Assembly (NCBI RefSeq): GCF_016907675.1
Contig: NZ_JAFBCJ010000001.1
Location: forward strand, 4,712,001-4,776,000
Direction: 5' to 3'
From: Geodermatophilus bullaregiensis
GTDB taxonomy: Bacteria; Actinomycetota; Actinomycetes; Mycobacteriales; Geodermatophilaceae
DNA length: 64,000 nt
Shown here: positions 10,957 through 18,930 of the stretch, one piece after another
Layout of the letters: each line of letters opens with the position of its first letter
How positions within the stretch are numbered: position 1 is the first letter of the stretch
Position numbers and translations under genes: made by a program
The notes under the pieces: model-generated
Databases searched by the model: none
What the model saw: the letters and a program-made list of their open reading frames with translations, nothing else
What the model was told of the DNA's origin: nothing

Positions 10957-12165
10957 GTGAGTGCCGCCCTGATCGCCCTCGTCGTCGTCGCCCTGGTGTT
11001 CATCGTGGTCGTCGCCAAGAGCGTGACGATCGTCCCGCAGGCGCAGGCCAAGGTGGTCGAGCGGCTCGGTCGTTACAGCCGCACGCTCTCGCCGGGCCTG
11101 TCCCTGCTCGTGCCCTTCATCGACCGCGTGCGCGCCACGATCGACCTGCGCGAGCAGGTCATCTCCTTCCCGCCGCAGCCGGTGATCACCTCGGACAACC
11201 TGCAGGTCGGCATCGACACCGTCGTCTACTTCCAGGTGACCGAGCCGCGGCTGGCCACCTACGGCATCGCCAACTACATCCAGGGCATGGAGCAGCTCAC
11301 CACCACGACGCTGCGCAACGTCGTCGGCGGGCTCAACCTCGAGGGCGCGCTGACCGGCCGTGACGGCATCAACAGCCAGCTGCGCGAGGTGCTCGACGGC
11401 ACCACCGGCCCGTGGGGGCTGCGCGTCGCCCGCGTCGAGATCAAGGCGATCGACCCGCCGCCGTCCATCCGCGACTCGATGGAGAAGCAGATGCGCGCCG
11501 ACCGCGACAAGCGGGCGATCATCCTGCAGGCCGAGGGGGCCCGGCAGTCGGCGATCACCACGGCCGAGGGGCAGAAGGCCTCGGCGATCCTCTCCGCGGA
11601 GGGCAAGAAGCAGGCCGCGATCCTCGAGGCGGAGGCCGAGCGGCAGAGCCGCATCCTGCGCGCGGAGGGCGAGCGGGCGGCGCTCTACCTGCAGGCGCAG
11701 GGCCAGGCCAAGTCCATCGAGACAGTGTTCCAGGCGATCCACGACGGCAAGCCGGACCAGGGGCTGCTGGCCTACCAGTACCTGCAGACGCTGCCGCAGA
11801 TCGCCCAGGGCGACGCCAACAAGATGTGGATCGTCCCCAGCGAGTTCAGCAAGGCCCTGGACGGCCTGGCGAAGCTCGGCGGTGCGGACGGCGACGGACG
11901 TTCCTGGATGGACGTCGACCCGTCACGGAACGGCGTGAGCAGGCCGACCGCCGAGATGGACACCTCCGGCTGGTTCGAGTCGGCGCTGCCCCGGGCCGCC
12001 GACCAGCCCGAGGCGAAGATCGAGCTCTCCAGCATCACCGACAGCACGCCGGCCGTCCCCGCGCCGGCGATCCCGGACACCACGTCCCTGGCACGCGTCG
12101 CCGAGGACGAGGTCTCCGCCCGGCCGGCGCCGAGGCAGGACGGCGCGGAGCCGTCCCGCCCGTGA
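10957..12165 (+). CDS. SPFH/band-7 (stomatin-paraslipin) membrane protein
   Basis: 402 aa from a GTG at 10957. A single N-terminal transmembrane helix (residues about 4-22) is followed by the band-7 domain (VPQAQAKVVERLGRYSRTLSPGL, FPPQPVITSDNLQVGIDTVV). Next comes a long Ala/Glu coiled coil (AIILQAEGARQSAITTAEGQ, ILEAEAERQSRILRAEGER) and a flexible acidic tail. It probably oligomerises on the inner membrane face and organises membrane domains or protein quality control with the NfeD-like protein encoded just upstream, a widely conserved pairing. Confidence 0.92.
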   Translation: MSAALIALVVVALVFIVVVAKSVTIVPQAQAKVVERLGRYSRTLSPGLSLLVPFIDRVRATIDLREQVISFPPQPVITSDNLQVGIDTVVYFQVTEPRLATYGIANYIQGMEQLTTTTLRNVVGGLNLEGALTGRDGINSQLREVLDGTTGPWGLRVARVEIKAIDPPPSIRDSMEKQMRADRDKRAIILQAEGARQSAITTAEGQKASAILSAEGKKQAAILEAEAERQSRILRAEGERAALYLQAQGQAKSIETVFQAIHDGKPDQGLLAYQYLQTLPQIAQGDANKMWIVPSEFSKALDGLAKLGGADGDGRSWMDVDPSRNGVSRPTAEMDTSGWFESALPRAADQPEAKIELSSITDSTPAVPAPAIPDTTSLARVAEDEVSARPAPRQDGAEPSRP

Positions 12166-12186
12166 GCGACCGGGGAGGGCGGGGCC

Positions 12187-13098
12187 TCAGTCCTTGAGCA
12201 GGCCCTCGCGGAGCTTGGCCAGGGTCTGGCTGAGCAGCCGGGACACGTGCATCTGCGAGATGCCGATGTCGGCGGCGATCTGCGACTGCGTCATGTTCCC
12301 GAAGAACCGCAGGATGAGGATGCGGCGCTCGCGGGCCGGGATCGTGGCCAGCAGCGGCTGCAGCGACTCGCGGTACTCCACGCCCTCAAGCGCGGCGTCC
12401 TCCTCGCCGAGCGTGGCGGCCAGCGTGGGGGAGTCGTCCTCGCCGGAGAGCCGCTCGTCGAGCGAGCTGCTGCGGTAGGCGTTGGCCACGGCGAGGCCCT
12501 CGAGGACCTCCTCCCGCGGGATCCCGAGGTGCTCGGCCAGCTCCGACGGCGTCGGCGCGCGGCCGTTCTTCTGCGCGAGCTCGCCGACGGCGGAGTTCAG
12601 CGACAGGTGCAGCTCCTGCAGCCGCCGCGGCACCCGGACCGACCAGCCCTGGTCGCGGAAGTGCCGCTTGATCTCGCCGGTGATCGTGGGGACGGCGAAG
12701 GAGAGGAACTCGACGCCGCGGTTCGGGTCGAACCGGTCGATCGCCGCGATCAGGCCCAGCGTGCCCACCTGCAGCAGGTCGTCGAAGGGCTCGCCGCGGT
12801 TGCTGAAGCGGCGGGCGAAGTGCCGGACGAGGGGCAGGTGCTCCTCGACGAGGATCTCGCGCAGCCGTTCCCGGCGCGGGTCGTCCTTCGCCAGGGTGGC
12901 GAGCTCGGCGAACAGCGGGGCGGTCCGCTCGGCGCGGCGGCGGTTGTCCGAGATGGGCGGTGCGTCGGGCTCCGCCTCGCGGACGTCCGGGACCGGTGCT
13001 GGCGCCGTCTCCTCGGCCGGACCCTCGGGGACCTCGGACGTGTGGTCGGACAGGGGGTCCTCCTCGACGGCCCGGTGGCTGGCGGCCGCCGGGGTCAC
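12187..13098 (-). CDS. SigB/SigF-family RNA polymerase sigma factor
   Basis: 303 aa from a GTG at 13098 that overlaps the stop of the anti-sigma gene (GTGA), so the two are coupled. Region 2 (LPLVRHFARRFSNRGEPFDD, VGTLGLIAAIDRFDPNRGVE with the FLSFAVPTITGEIKRHFRD stretch) and region 4 (RRILILRFFGNMTQSQIAAD, GISQMHVSRLLSQ) are intact. The region 2.3-2.4 wording SFAVPTITGEIKRHFRD and region 3 VRVPRRLQELHLSLN are typical of the general-stress SigB/F/G group. An acidic, disordered N-terminal extension of about 75 residues is present. Activity is presumably held by the upstream RsbW-like kinase. Confidence 0.93.
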   Translation of the reverse strand: MTPAAASHRAVEEDPLSDHTSEVPEGPAEETAPAPVPDVREAEPDAPPISDNRRRAERTAPLFAELATLAKDDPRRERLREILVEEHLPLVRHFARRFSNRGEPFDDLLQVGTLGLIAAIDRFDPNRGVEFLSFAVPTITGEIKRHFRDQGWSVRVPRRLQELHLSLNSAVGELAQKNGRAPTPSELAEHLGIPREEVLEGLAVANAYRSSSLDERLSGEDDSPTLAATLGEEDAALEGVEYRESLQPLLATIPARERRILILRFFGNMTQSQIAADIGISQMHVSRLLSQTLAKLREGLLKD

Positions 13099-13592
13099 GG
13101 GGCGACCGAGCGGTTCTGGCCCGCACCGCCCACGAGTTCGCCCGGGCGCCGGCCGGGCAGGTACTTGTCCAGGGAGATGACGGCGACACGCGCGCTGCCG
13201 CCGTCGCCGGCGGGCACCTCGCCCTGCGTCGCGGTGCGCCCGTCGACGTTGTCGGCCAGCGTCTGCAGCACCGTCCACCCGAAGCCGTCGCGCGGGACGT
13301 CGGTCCCGTCGGCCACCGGCACCCAGGCGTCGATGTGCAGCCCGGCGCGGGTGGTCTCGAAGACCACGGTCAGCGGGGCGTCCCCGAGGGCGATGGCCGC
13401 GAGGGTCGCGCACGCCTCGTCCACCGCCAGGCGCAGGTCCTCGACCGAGTCGAGGTCGTAGTCCATGCGGATGGCCAGGTCACCGGCCATCGCGCGCACC
13501 GCGGGCAGCTGGGTCGGCGTGCTGGGCACGCGCAGCTCCAGTCGTTCGGCGCGCCGGCCGTCCTGCGCGAGGGCACTCCTCGAGTCCGCCAT
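13095..13592 (-). CDS. RsbW-like anti-sigma factor (HATPase serine kinase)
   Basis: 165 aa from the ATG at 13592, chosen over one six codons upstream because AGGAGC lies about 10 bases before it. Residues about 18-140 form a GHKL ATPase of the RsbW type: the helix with DLDSVEDLRLAVDEACATL carries the N-box region, although the usual Asn is not obvious (EACATL). The glycine-rich lid (DGFGWTVLQTLADNV) follows. Such proteins bind and silence the sigma factor and phosphorylate STAS antagonists. Position directly before the sigma gene supports that role. Confidence 0.85.
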   Translation of the reverse strand: MADSRSALAQDGRRAERLELRVPSTPTQLPAVRAMAGDLAIRMDYDLDSVEDLRLAVDEACATLAAIALGDAPLTVVFETTRAGLHIDAWVPVADGTDVPRDGFGWTVLQTLADNVDGRTATQGEVPAGDGGSARVAVISLDKYLPGRRPGELVGGAGQNRSVAP

Positions 13593-13751
13593 CCGTCGTC
13601 TGCTCCTCATCCGTCTGCTGCGGCCGGTCGACTGCGCGGGGGCCCGTGCGGACCACCGGCACGGGGGGCCGCGGCTGCTGGTGCCCCATCCTGCCCGGCC
13701 ACCCGGTCCGGGCCGCGCGCGGGGCGGGCCCCGCTGTCCAGCACGGACGCC

Positions 13752-13778
13752 TACCCGCCCGGGCCGGGTGGCCAAACA
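13752..13778 (-). promoter_or_regulatory. candidate SigB/SigF-type promoter for the anti-sigma/sigma operon
   Basis: On the minus strand, GTTT (13778-13775) is followed after 17 bases by GGGTAG (13757-13752), close to the GTTT-N15-17-GGGTA consensus of mycobacterial SigF and Bacillus SigB promoters. It would start transcription about 150 bases before the anti-sigma gene, allowing the sigma factor to drive its own operon. Short motifs in a GC-rich genome can occur by chance. Confidence 0.45.
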
Positions 13779-13862
13779 CGCACGTGGCCGTCCCGGTGGC
13801 GGTCCGCCGAGGCGGCGGAGCGCGGTTGCCGGGGCGCTGGCCCTGTTGTCTGCTTGTGCCGG

Positions 13863-15740
13863 ATGAACGCCAGCCAGGGCACACCGCCGTCGGGCCCCCG
13901 TCCCGCCGAGGACGCGGGCCCTGCGGCACTCCTGGCGGCCCTCGAGCACGCGCCGTCGGCCCTGTGGTTCCTCGCCGGCCCCGGGCCGCGCACGCTGTGG
14001 GCCAACGCCCGCGCCCGCGCGCTGGTGCCCGACGACACCGACCTGCCCGTCGCCGGCGGGCGGGGGGTCGCCGATGTCGCGGCCGCCGTGCTCGACAGCG
14101 GCCGGCCGGAGACGCTGACCGGCGTCCTCCCCGGGGGCGAGGCGCCGATGACCGTCACGCTGCGCCTGCTGCCGACCGGCGGGGGGCCGGGGGTCGTGCT
14201 CGTGGCCGAGAGCCGCGACGAGCGTCCCGACGACGTCGCGGCCGGCCCCGGGTACGCGGCGCACGACCCCGCCGGGCAGGACGCCGTCGGGGAGGCCCAG
14301 CTCTCCCTGCTGCCCCCCTCGCTGCCGCTGCTGCCGGACGTCCGGCTGTCCGGCAGCTACCACCCGGCGAGCTCGGTGCGGGCGGCCGGCGGCGACTTCT
14401 ACGACGCGGTGTCCCTCGGTCACGGCCGGCTGGCGCTGGTCATCGGCGACGCCGTCGGCCACGGCGTCCCCGCCGCGGCGGCGATGAGCCGGCTGCGCGG
14501 GGCGCTGCGCTCCAGTGCGCTGCGCGACCCCTCCCCGGCGTCGGTGCTCGCCGCCCTCGACGACTTCGCCGCCCAGATGGACGACGTTCAGGGTGCGTCG
14601 GTCTTCTACGCCGTCCTCGACGCCGAGACCGGCGGGCTCACCTACGCCGCGGCCGGTCACCCGGCACCGCTGCTCGTGCACGCCGACGGCACCACCGTCT
14701 ACCTGCCCGTCACCGCGCGGCCGCCGCTGGGCACGCTGCGCGGCGCCCCGAACCCGGTCGCCCGTGCGGACCTCGAGCCGGGCGCGACGCTGGTGCTCTA
14801 CTCCGACGGCGCGGTCGCCGCCAGCGGACCGCCGCCGGCCCAGGGCATCTCGCGGCTCACCGAGGTGGCGCGGGCCGCGCTGGCCGAGCCGGCCGTCCTC
14901 GACGGCGAGGCCATGGCCGGGCTGGCCGGCACCATCGCCGAGGGCCTGCTCACCGACGGCGGCCGCCCCGACGACATCGCGGTCCTGGTCACCCACCGCC
15001 TCGCCCACTCGGTACAGCCGCTGCAACTGGACCTGCTCGCCGTCCCGGCGTCCCTGCCCGCCGTGCGCCGGCGGCTGAGCGCCTGGCTGACCGCGCTGGG
15101 CATGGGCGAGGAGGACCGGGTCGGCGTCATGGTCGCCGTGGGGGAGGCCTGCGCCAACGCCGCGGAGCACGCCTACCGCGACACCGAGCCCGGCCCGGTG
15201 CAGGTGACCGCGGCGGTCGACGTCGACGGCGTGCTGACCGTGACAGTCCGCGACGAGGGCACGTGGCGCCCGCCGGACCGCGACCCCGGCGACCGCGGCC
15301 GGGGGCTGCTCATCATGCGCCAGCTCGTCGACGGCATGGTCGTGCAGGGGGAGCACGGCACCACCGTGACCCTGCGCACCCGGCTTCGGCAGTCGCCGGA
15401 CGAGGAGCCCGAGCACCTCGCCGCCGGCACCGGCGTGGCCGTCGTGGTCGACCGGACGGGCAGCAGCCCGGTGGTGCGGGCCGCCGGCGAGGTGGACATG
15501 GTCAGCGCCGAGCAGCTGCGCATCCGGCTGCTGGAGGCCAGCCACGGCGGCACCGTCCGCGTCGAGCTCGACCTCACCGCGGTCACGCTCTTCAGCAGCG
15601 CGGCGGTCCGGGTGGTGCTCGCCGTGGCCGCCATCGCCGAGGCCGAGGGCTGGCGGCTGGTGGTGCACGCGCCCGTCGGCGGCGTGACCCGGCACATCCT
15701 GCAGGTCAGCGGGCTCGAACGGCTGGTCGAGCTGCGCTGA
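13863..15740 (+). CDS. PAS-like/PP2C phosphatase/HATPase/STAS fusion, sigma-factor regulator
   Basis: 625 aa with four parts in order. A PAS-like sensor region occupies about 20-120. A SpoIIE-type PP2C phosphatase occupies about 140-375, with metal-binding motifs GGDFYD near 177, GDAVGHG near 195 and RPDDIAVL at the end. A GHKL kinase domain occupies about 385-515 (EACANAAEHAYRD N-box, DRGRGLLIMRQL lid). A STAS domain occupies about 530-625 (LDLTAVTLFSSAAVRV, with Ser at the phosphorylation loop). The same order occurs in Mycobacterium tuberculosis Rv1364c, which controls SigF. It is divergent from the RsbW-like/sigma operon, so it likely feeds stress signals into it. Confidence 0.93.
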   Translation: MNASQGTPPSGPRPAEDAGPAALLAALEHAPSALWFLAGPGPRTLWANARARALVPDDTDLPVAGGRGVADVAAAVLDSGRPETLTGVLPGGEAPMTVTLRLLPTGGGPGVVLVAESRDERPDDVAAGPGYAAHDPAGQDAVGEAQLSLLPPSLPLLPDVRLSGSYHPASSVRAAGGDFYDAVSLGHGRLALVIGDAVGHGVPAAAAMSRLRGALRSSALRDPSPASVLAALDDFAAQMDDVQGASVFYAVLDAETGGLTYAAAGHPAPLLVHADGTTVYLPVTARPPLGTLRGAPNPVARADLEPGATLVLYSDGAVAASGPPPAQGISRLTEVARAALAEPAVLDGEAMAGLAGTIAEGLLTDGGRPDDIAVLVTHRLAHSVQPLQLDLLAVPASLPAVRRRLSAWLTALGMGEEDRVGVMVAVGEACANAAEHAYRDTEPGPVQVTAAVDVDGVLTVTVRDEGTWRPPDRDPGDRGRGLLIMRQLVDGMVVQGEHGTTVTLRTRLRQSPDEEPEHLAAGTGVAVVVDRTGSSPVVRAAGEVDMVSAEQLRIRLLEASHGGTVRVELDLTAVTLFSSAAVRVVLAVAAIAEAEGWRLVVHAPVGGVTRHILQVSGLERLVELR

Positions 15741-15777
15741 CGGTTTGGCGCGCGTCCCCGGTGACCATCCACGGAGG

Positions 15778-16788
15778 GTGAGACTGCGGCGCAGCGACGT
15801 ACACGGCCCCGGCTGGACCCGGCGCCGTGCCGGCCGCGGCTTCTCCTACCGCGACGAGACCGGCGCGCTGATCAAGGACCCCGAGCGGATCGACCGCATC
15901 CGGTCGATCGCGATCCCGCCGGCGTGGAAGGACGTCTGGATCTGCCCGTGGCCCAACGGGCACATCCAGGCCACCGGGCTGGACGCCGCCGGTCGGCGTC
16001 AGTACCGCTACCACGACGCGTGGCGGGCCCGGCGGGACGCGGAGAAGCACGAGCGGGTGCTGGCCATCGCCGCCGAGCTGCCCGAGGTCCGCGAGCGGGT
16101 GGCGGCCGCCCTGCGCACCCGCGGGCCCAACCGGGAGCGGGTGCTGGCCTGCGCGCTGCGCCTGCTGGACCTGGGCACCTTCCGGATCGGCAGCGAGGAG
16201 TACGCCGAGGAGAACGGGACCTACGGGCTGGCGACCCTGCGCCGGGAGCACGTCACCGTGCGCGGGGAGCGGACGTTCTTCCGGTACACCGCCAAGGGCG
16301 GCATCGAGCGGGAGGTCGAGATCACCGACCGGCCGACCGCCACCGTCGTCCGGCAGCTGCTCGAGCGGCCCGACGACGCCGGTGACGAGCTGCTCGCCTA
16401 CCAGCTCGAGGACGGCTCCTGGCGCGACGTCACCAGCGACGAGATCAACGCCTACCTCAAGGAGGTCAGCGGGGCGGAGATCACCGCGAAGGACTTCCGG
16501 ACCTGGAACGCGACGGTGCTGATGGCCGCGGCGCTCGCCGAGGAGCCGCCGCCCAGGAACAAGACGGCGCGGCAGAAGACGATCAAGGCCGCCTACGTGC
16601 GGGTGTCCGAGCACCTGGGCAACACCCCGGCGGTGTGCAAGGCGAGCTACGTCGACCCGCGGGTGGTCGACCGGTACGAGCACGGGGAGACCGTGGCCCA
16701 CGCCCTGGCCGGGCTGGCCGACGCCGACGACGACCGCGAGGCGCAGAAGGTCCTGGAGGCCGCGGTCTGCCAGATGCTGTCGGCCTGA
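15778..16788 (+). CDS. DNA topoisomerase IB (bacterial/poxvirus type)
   Basis: 336 aa from a GTG at 15778, giving the family opening MRLRRSDVHGPGW. A TTG at 15745 would add 11 unsupported residues. The ribosome-like site (ACGGAGG) abuts the GTG with almost no spacing, which is odd. The enzyme relaxes supercoils through a 3'-phosphotyrosyl intermediate. Visible features: RRAGRGFSYRDETG, IPPAWKDVWICPWPNGHIQATGLDAAGR, TFRIGSEEYAEENGTYGLATL, FRYTAKGG, and the nucleophile Tyr in CKASYVDPRV near the C-terminus. Length matches the family. Confidence 0.94.
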   Translation: MRLRRSDVHGPGWTRRRAGRGFSYRDETGALIKDPERIDRIRSIAIPPAWKDVWICPWPNGHIQATGLDAAGRRQYRYHDAWRARRDAEKHERVLAIAAELPEVRERVAAALRTRGPNRERVLACALRLLDLGTFRIGSEEYAEENGTYGLATLRREHVTVRGERTFFRYTAKGGIEREVEITDRPTATVVRQLLERPDDAGDELLAYQLEDGSWRDVTSDEINAYLKEVSGAEITAKDFRTWNATVLMAAALAEEPPPRNKTARQKTIKAAYVRVSEHLGNTPAVCKASYVDPRVVDRYEHGETVAHALAGLADADDDREAQKVLEAAVCQMLSA

Positions 16789-16793
16789 AGCGC

Positions 16794-16826
16794 CACGGAG
16801 GCCCCGCCGCCGGCGGGGCCTCCGTG
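16794..16826. terminator. hairpin terminator between convergent topoisomerase and STAS genes
   Basis: A 16-bp dyad (CACGGAGGCCCCGCCG and its complement) with essentially no spacer, so the inner few pairs must open to form the loop. It begins six bases after the topoisomerase stop and lies 65 bases from the stop of the convergent STAS gene. It could end transcription from either side. Confidence 0.75.
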
Positions 16827-16890
16827 TGGCACGGCCCCGTCCCGCGGCCCGCCCCGAGCGTGCGGAGGGTGCGGAGGACGGGGTCCTCCC

Positions 16891-17289
16891 TCAGCGGGCG
16901 CTGCTGTCCACGATCGTGAACAGGTCGATCAGGCCGGTGACCTCCAGCGGGCGGGTGACCGCCCGGGTGGTGGCGACAAGTCGCAGGTCGACGTCGCGCG
17001 AGCGGGCGGACTTCTGGGTCTCGACGAGGACGGCCAGGCCGGCGGAGCCCAGGAACTGGACGCCGGACAGGTCGATGACCAGCTCGCGGGGCTGCTGCTC
17101 GAGCTGGGTGTCGAGCGAGGAGCGCAGCACCGGGGCGGTGAACGTGTCGACCTCGCCGACGACCGTCACCGTGACCGCGCCGTCCTCACCGGTGGAGGTG
17201 GCGAGCGTGATCACGTCGTCGAAGGGTGCCTCGGTGCCGTCGTTCGACACGTCGTGCTGCCCTCCGGCAGGCAGGTCGGATGCGGTCAC
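16891..17289 (-). CDS. STAS-domain anti-sigma-factor antagonist (RsbV-like)
   Basis: 132 aa. The GTG at 17289 is preferred because GGAG lies 8 bases upstream. The STAS fold is clear: AVTVTVVGEVDTFTAPVLRSS, then ELVIDLSGVQFLGSAGLAVL, where the Ser of GSAG after the conserved Asp is the usual kinase target. The end, DLFTIVDSSA, is also typical. It probably competes with the sigma factor for the RsbW-like kinase when unphosphorylated. Its location next to the PP2C fusion and sigma operon supports membership of the same partner-switching system. Confidence 0.9.
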   Translation of the reverse strand: MTASDLPAGGQHDVSNDGTEAPFDDVITLATSTGEDGAVTVTVVGEVDTFTAPVLRSSLDTQLEQQPRELVIDLSGVQFLGSAGLAVLVETQKSARSRDVDLRLVATTRAVTRPLEVTGLIDLFTIVDSSAR

Positions 17290-17487
17290 GGACGCAGCTC
17301 CTCTCAGTGGTCGCACCGATCGGCGCGGCCACCGGTCAATCTACCGACGCGCGCGCCGGGACGTGGTCACCCCCGGGGTGGACCGGTGGTCCTCCAGGGT
17401 GCACCGGGGGCCGTGGGCCGGCCGGCGCGTACGGCTGACTGCTCAACCGCGTCCTCAAACGTAGACAACCGGATCGCGAGACGCCAA

Positions 17488-17528
17488 CCAGCCCGGTGGG
17501 ACGCCTCGGGGGCGTCCCACCGGGCTGG
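17488..17528 (-). terminator. 18-bp perfect-stem terminator
   Basis: Arms 17488-17505 and 17511-17528 are perfectly complementary (CCAGCCCGGTGGGACGCC on the left) around a five-base loop. It follows the stop of the DUF5709-like gene on the minus strand by about 33 bases and precedes the STAS gene, so it should isolate the two transcripts. Confidence 0.8.
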
Positions 17529-17561
17529 CCGGCGTGCTGTGCTCGGTCGGTGCGGCCGGCG

Positions 17562-17990
17562 TCAGGGGTCGATCACGTGGACGGCGCCCTCCTCGGGGCC
17601 CTCCCCGCCCGCCCGCACGTCGGCGGTCGCCTCGACGTCGTCGGCGGTCCGGTTGGTCCCGGAGTCGCTGTCCGGCGTGGTCGAGGTGTCCTGCTCCAGC
17701 TGCAGGGTCGCCGCCTGGGGGTCCTCGGCCGCCCGCACGCCGGGCTGCACGTCGGGCTCCTCGCGGTCGAGGCGGCCCGACAGGGACTCGCCCTGCGACT
17801 GCTCGAACGCGGTGGTGCCGAAGTCGGTGACCGCACCGGGGTCCTCACCGGGCATCGGCGCGAACTGGGGGTCCTCGGCCGTCTGCATGGTGGGCGAGTC
17901 GTCCTGGGCGATCTCGGGGATGCCCTCGTCCTCGGGGAAGACGTCGCGGGCGGTCTGGCCCTCCGGCTGGGTCCGGCCCGGCTCTGTCAT
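17562..17990 (-). CDS. DUF5709-like acidic protein
   Basis: 142 aa, very acidic and apparently disordered. The phrases GTTAFEQSQGESLSGRLDRE and EPDVQPG match the DUF5709 family, small actinobacterial proteins often found among stress genes but without known activity. There is no membrane segment or cysteine. It has its own 3' terminator with an 18-bp stem. A GGGTAG hexamer lies upstream on the minus strand (18080-18075), reminiscent of SigB -10 boxes, but I found no matching -35. Confidence 0.75.
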   Translation of the reverse strand: MTEPGRTQPEGQTARDVFPEDEGIPEIAQDDSPTMQTAEDPQFAPMPGEDPGAVTDFGTTAFEQSQGESLSGRLDREEPDVQPGVRAAEDPQAATLQLEQDTSTTPDSDSGTNRTADDVEATADVRAGGEGPEEGAVHVIDP

Positions 17991-18198
17991 CGTGCGTCCT
18001 CTCTGTCGGGGCTCCCGTTCGGCGCGCGGACGCCGGGCGTCGGTCGGTGCCGGCGGGAGCGATCGCTCCCCCGCCTACCCGGGCCCCGCCGTGTCATGCG
18101 GCCGTGCCGGGGTGGCCGTCCCGACCGCTCCACCGGGACGGGACCGACGGGCCCGCCGCGGCGGCATGGGTCACCGCCCAGCCGGGTAGCGGCCCTGC

Positions 18199-18804
18199 AT
18201 GGCGATCCAGGACGAGGTGCTGCGGATGAGCCGGCCGGTCCGCCGCTGGGCGGAGGACCAGGGGCGGGCCTACACCGGCGGGGAGGAACGGCCGCTGGGC
18301 GGGTTCCTCGGGGCGATGAGCGTCTACAGCGCCGCCGTGGCCACGGGCGCCGCCGTCGTCCGCGCCTCCGGCCGCGAGCTGCCCGGCCGCATCCCGTTCG
18401 GGGACGCCGTCCTGCTGACCGTCGGCACGTTCCGGCTGGCCCGCCGGATCGCCAAGGACCCCGTGACCAGCCCGCTGCGCGCCCCGTTCGCCCGCTTCGA
18501 CGGGGCCTCCGGCGAGGCCGAGCTGTCCGAGCAGGTGCGCGTCGAGCACGGCTGGAAGCACGCCGTCGGCGAGCTGGTCACCTGCCCCTTCTGCCTGGCG
18601 CAGTGGGTGGGCACCGCCTTCGTCTTCAGCTACGTCGCCGCGCCGAGGGCGACCCGGCTGGCCGCGCTGACCATGACGATGGTCGCCGGCTCCGACGTCC
18701 TGCAGTTCGCCTACGACGCCCTGCAGAGCAGCGTCACCGGCGGCGGGGACGACGCCGGCGACGAGGACGCCGACACCGCGGGCAAGCACGCCGAGCAGGA
18801 CTGA
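18199..18804 (+). CDS. DUF1360-family membrane protein
   Basis: 201 aa. Two or three hydrophobic segments (about 36-55, 70-80 and 134-165) flank the conserved CPFCLAQWVG motif, the hallmark of DUF1360, a family that includes spore- or stress-related proteins of unknown activity. The acidic C-terminal tail (GDDAGDEDADTAG) is soluble. It stands alone ahead of the Ku gene. Confidence 0.85.
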   Translation: MAIQDEVLRMSRPVRRWAEDQGRAYTGGEERPLGGFLGAMSVYSAAVATGAAVVRASGRELPGRIPFGDAVLLTVGTFRLARRIAKDPVTSPLRAPFARFDGASGEAELSEQVRVEHGWKHAVGELVTCPFCLAQWVGTAFVFSYVAAPRATRLAALTMTMVAGSDVLQFAYDALQSSVTGGGDDAGDEDADTAGKHAEQD

Positions 18805-18930
18805 CCCGCAGCGCCCGCTTCCCCCGGGCGGAGGAGACCGCCGTTCCGGAGCTGCCGGTGACCGGAGCCCGCACCTATCCTGCGGGCCCGGCCATCCGGG
18901 AGTCCGGAGACCCGGGGAAGAGGAGTGGAC

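Noticed and set aside
18075..18189. GGGTAG hexamers before the DUF5709 and DUF1360 genes as SigB-type promoters
   Set aside because: Only the -10-like word is present. No GTTT-like -35 lies at the required distance on either strand.
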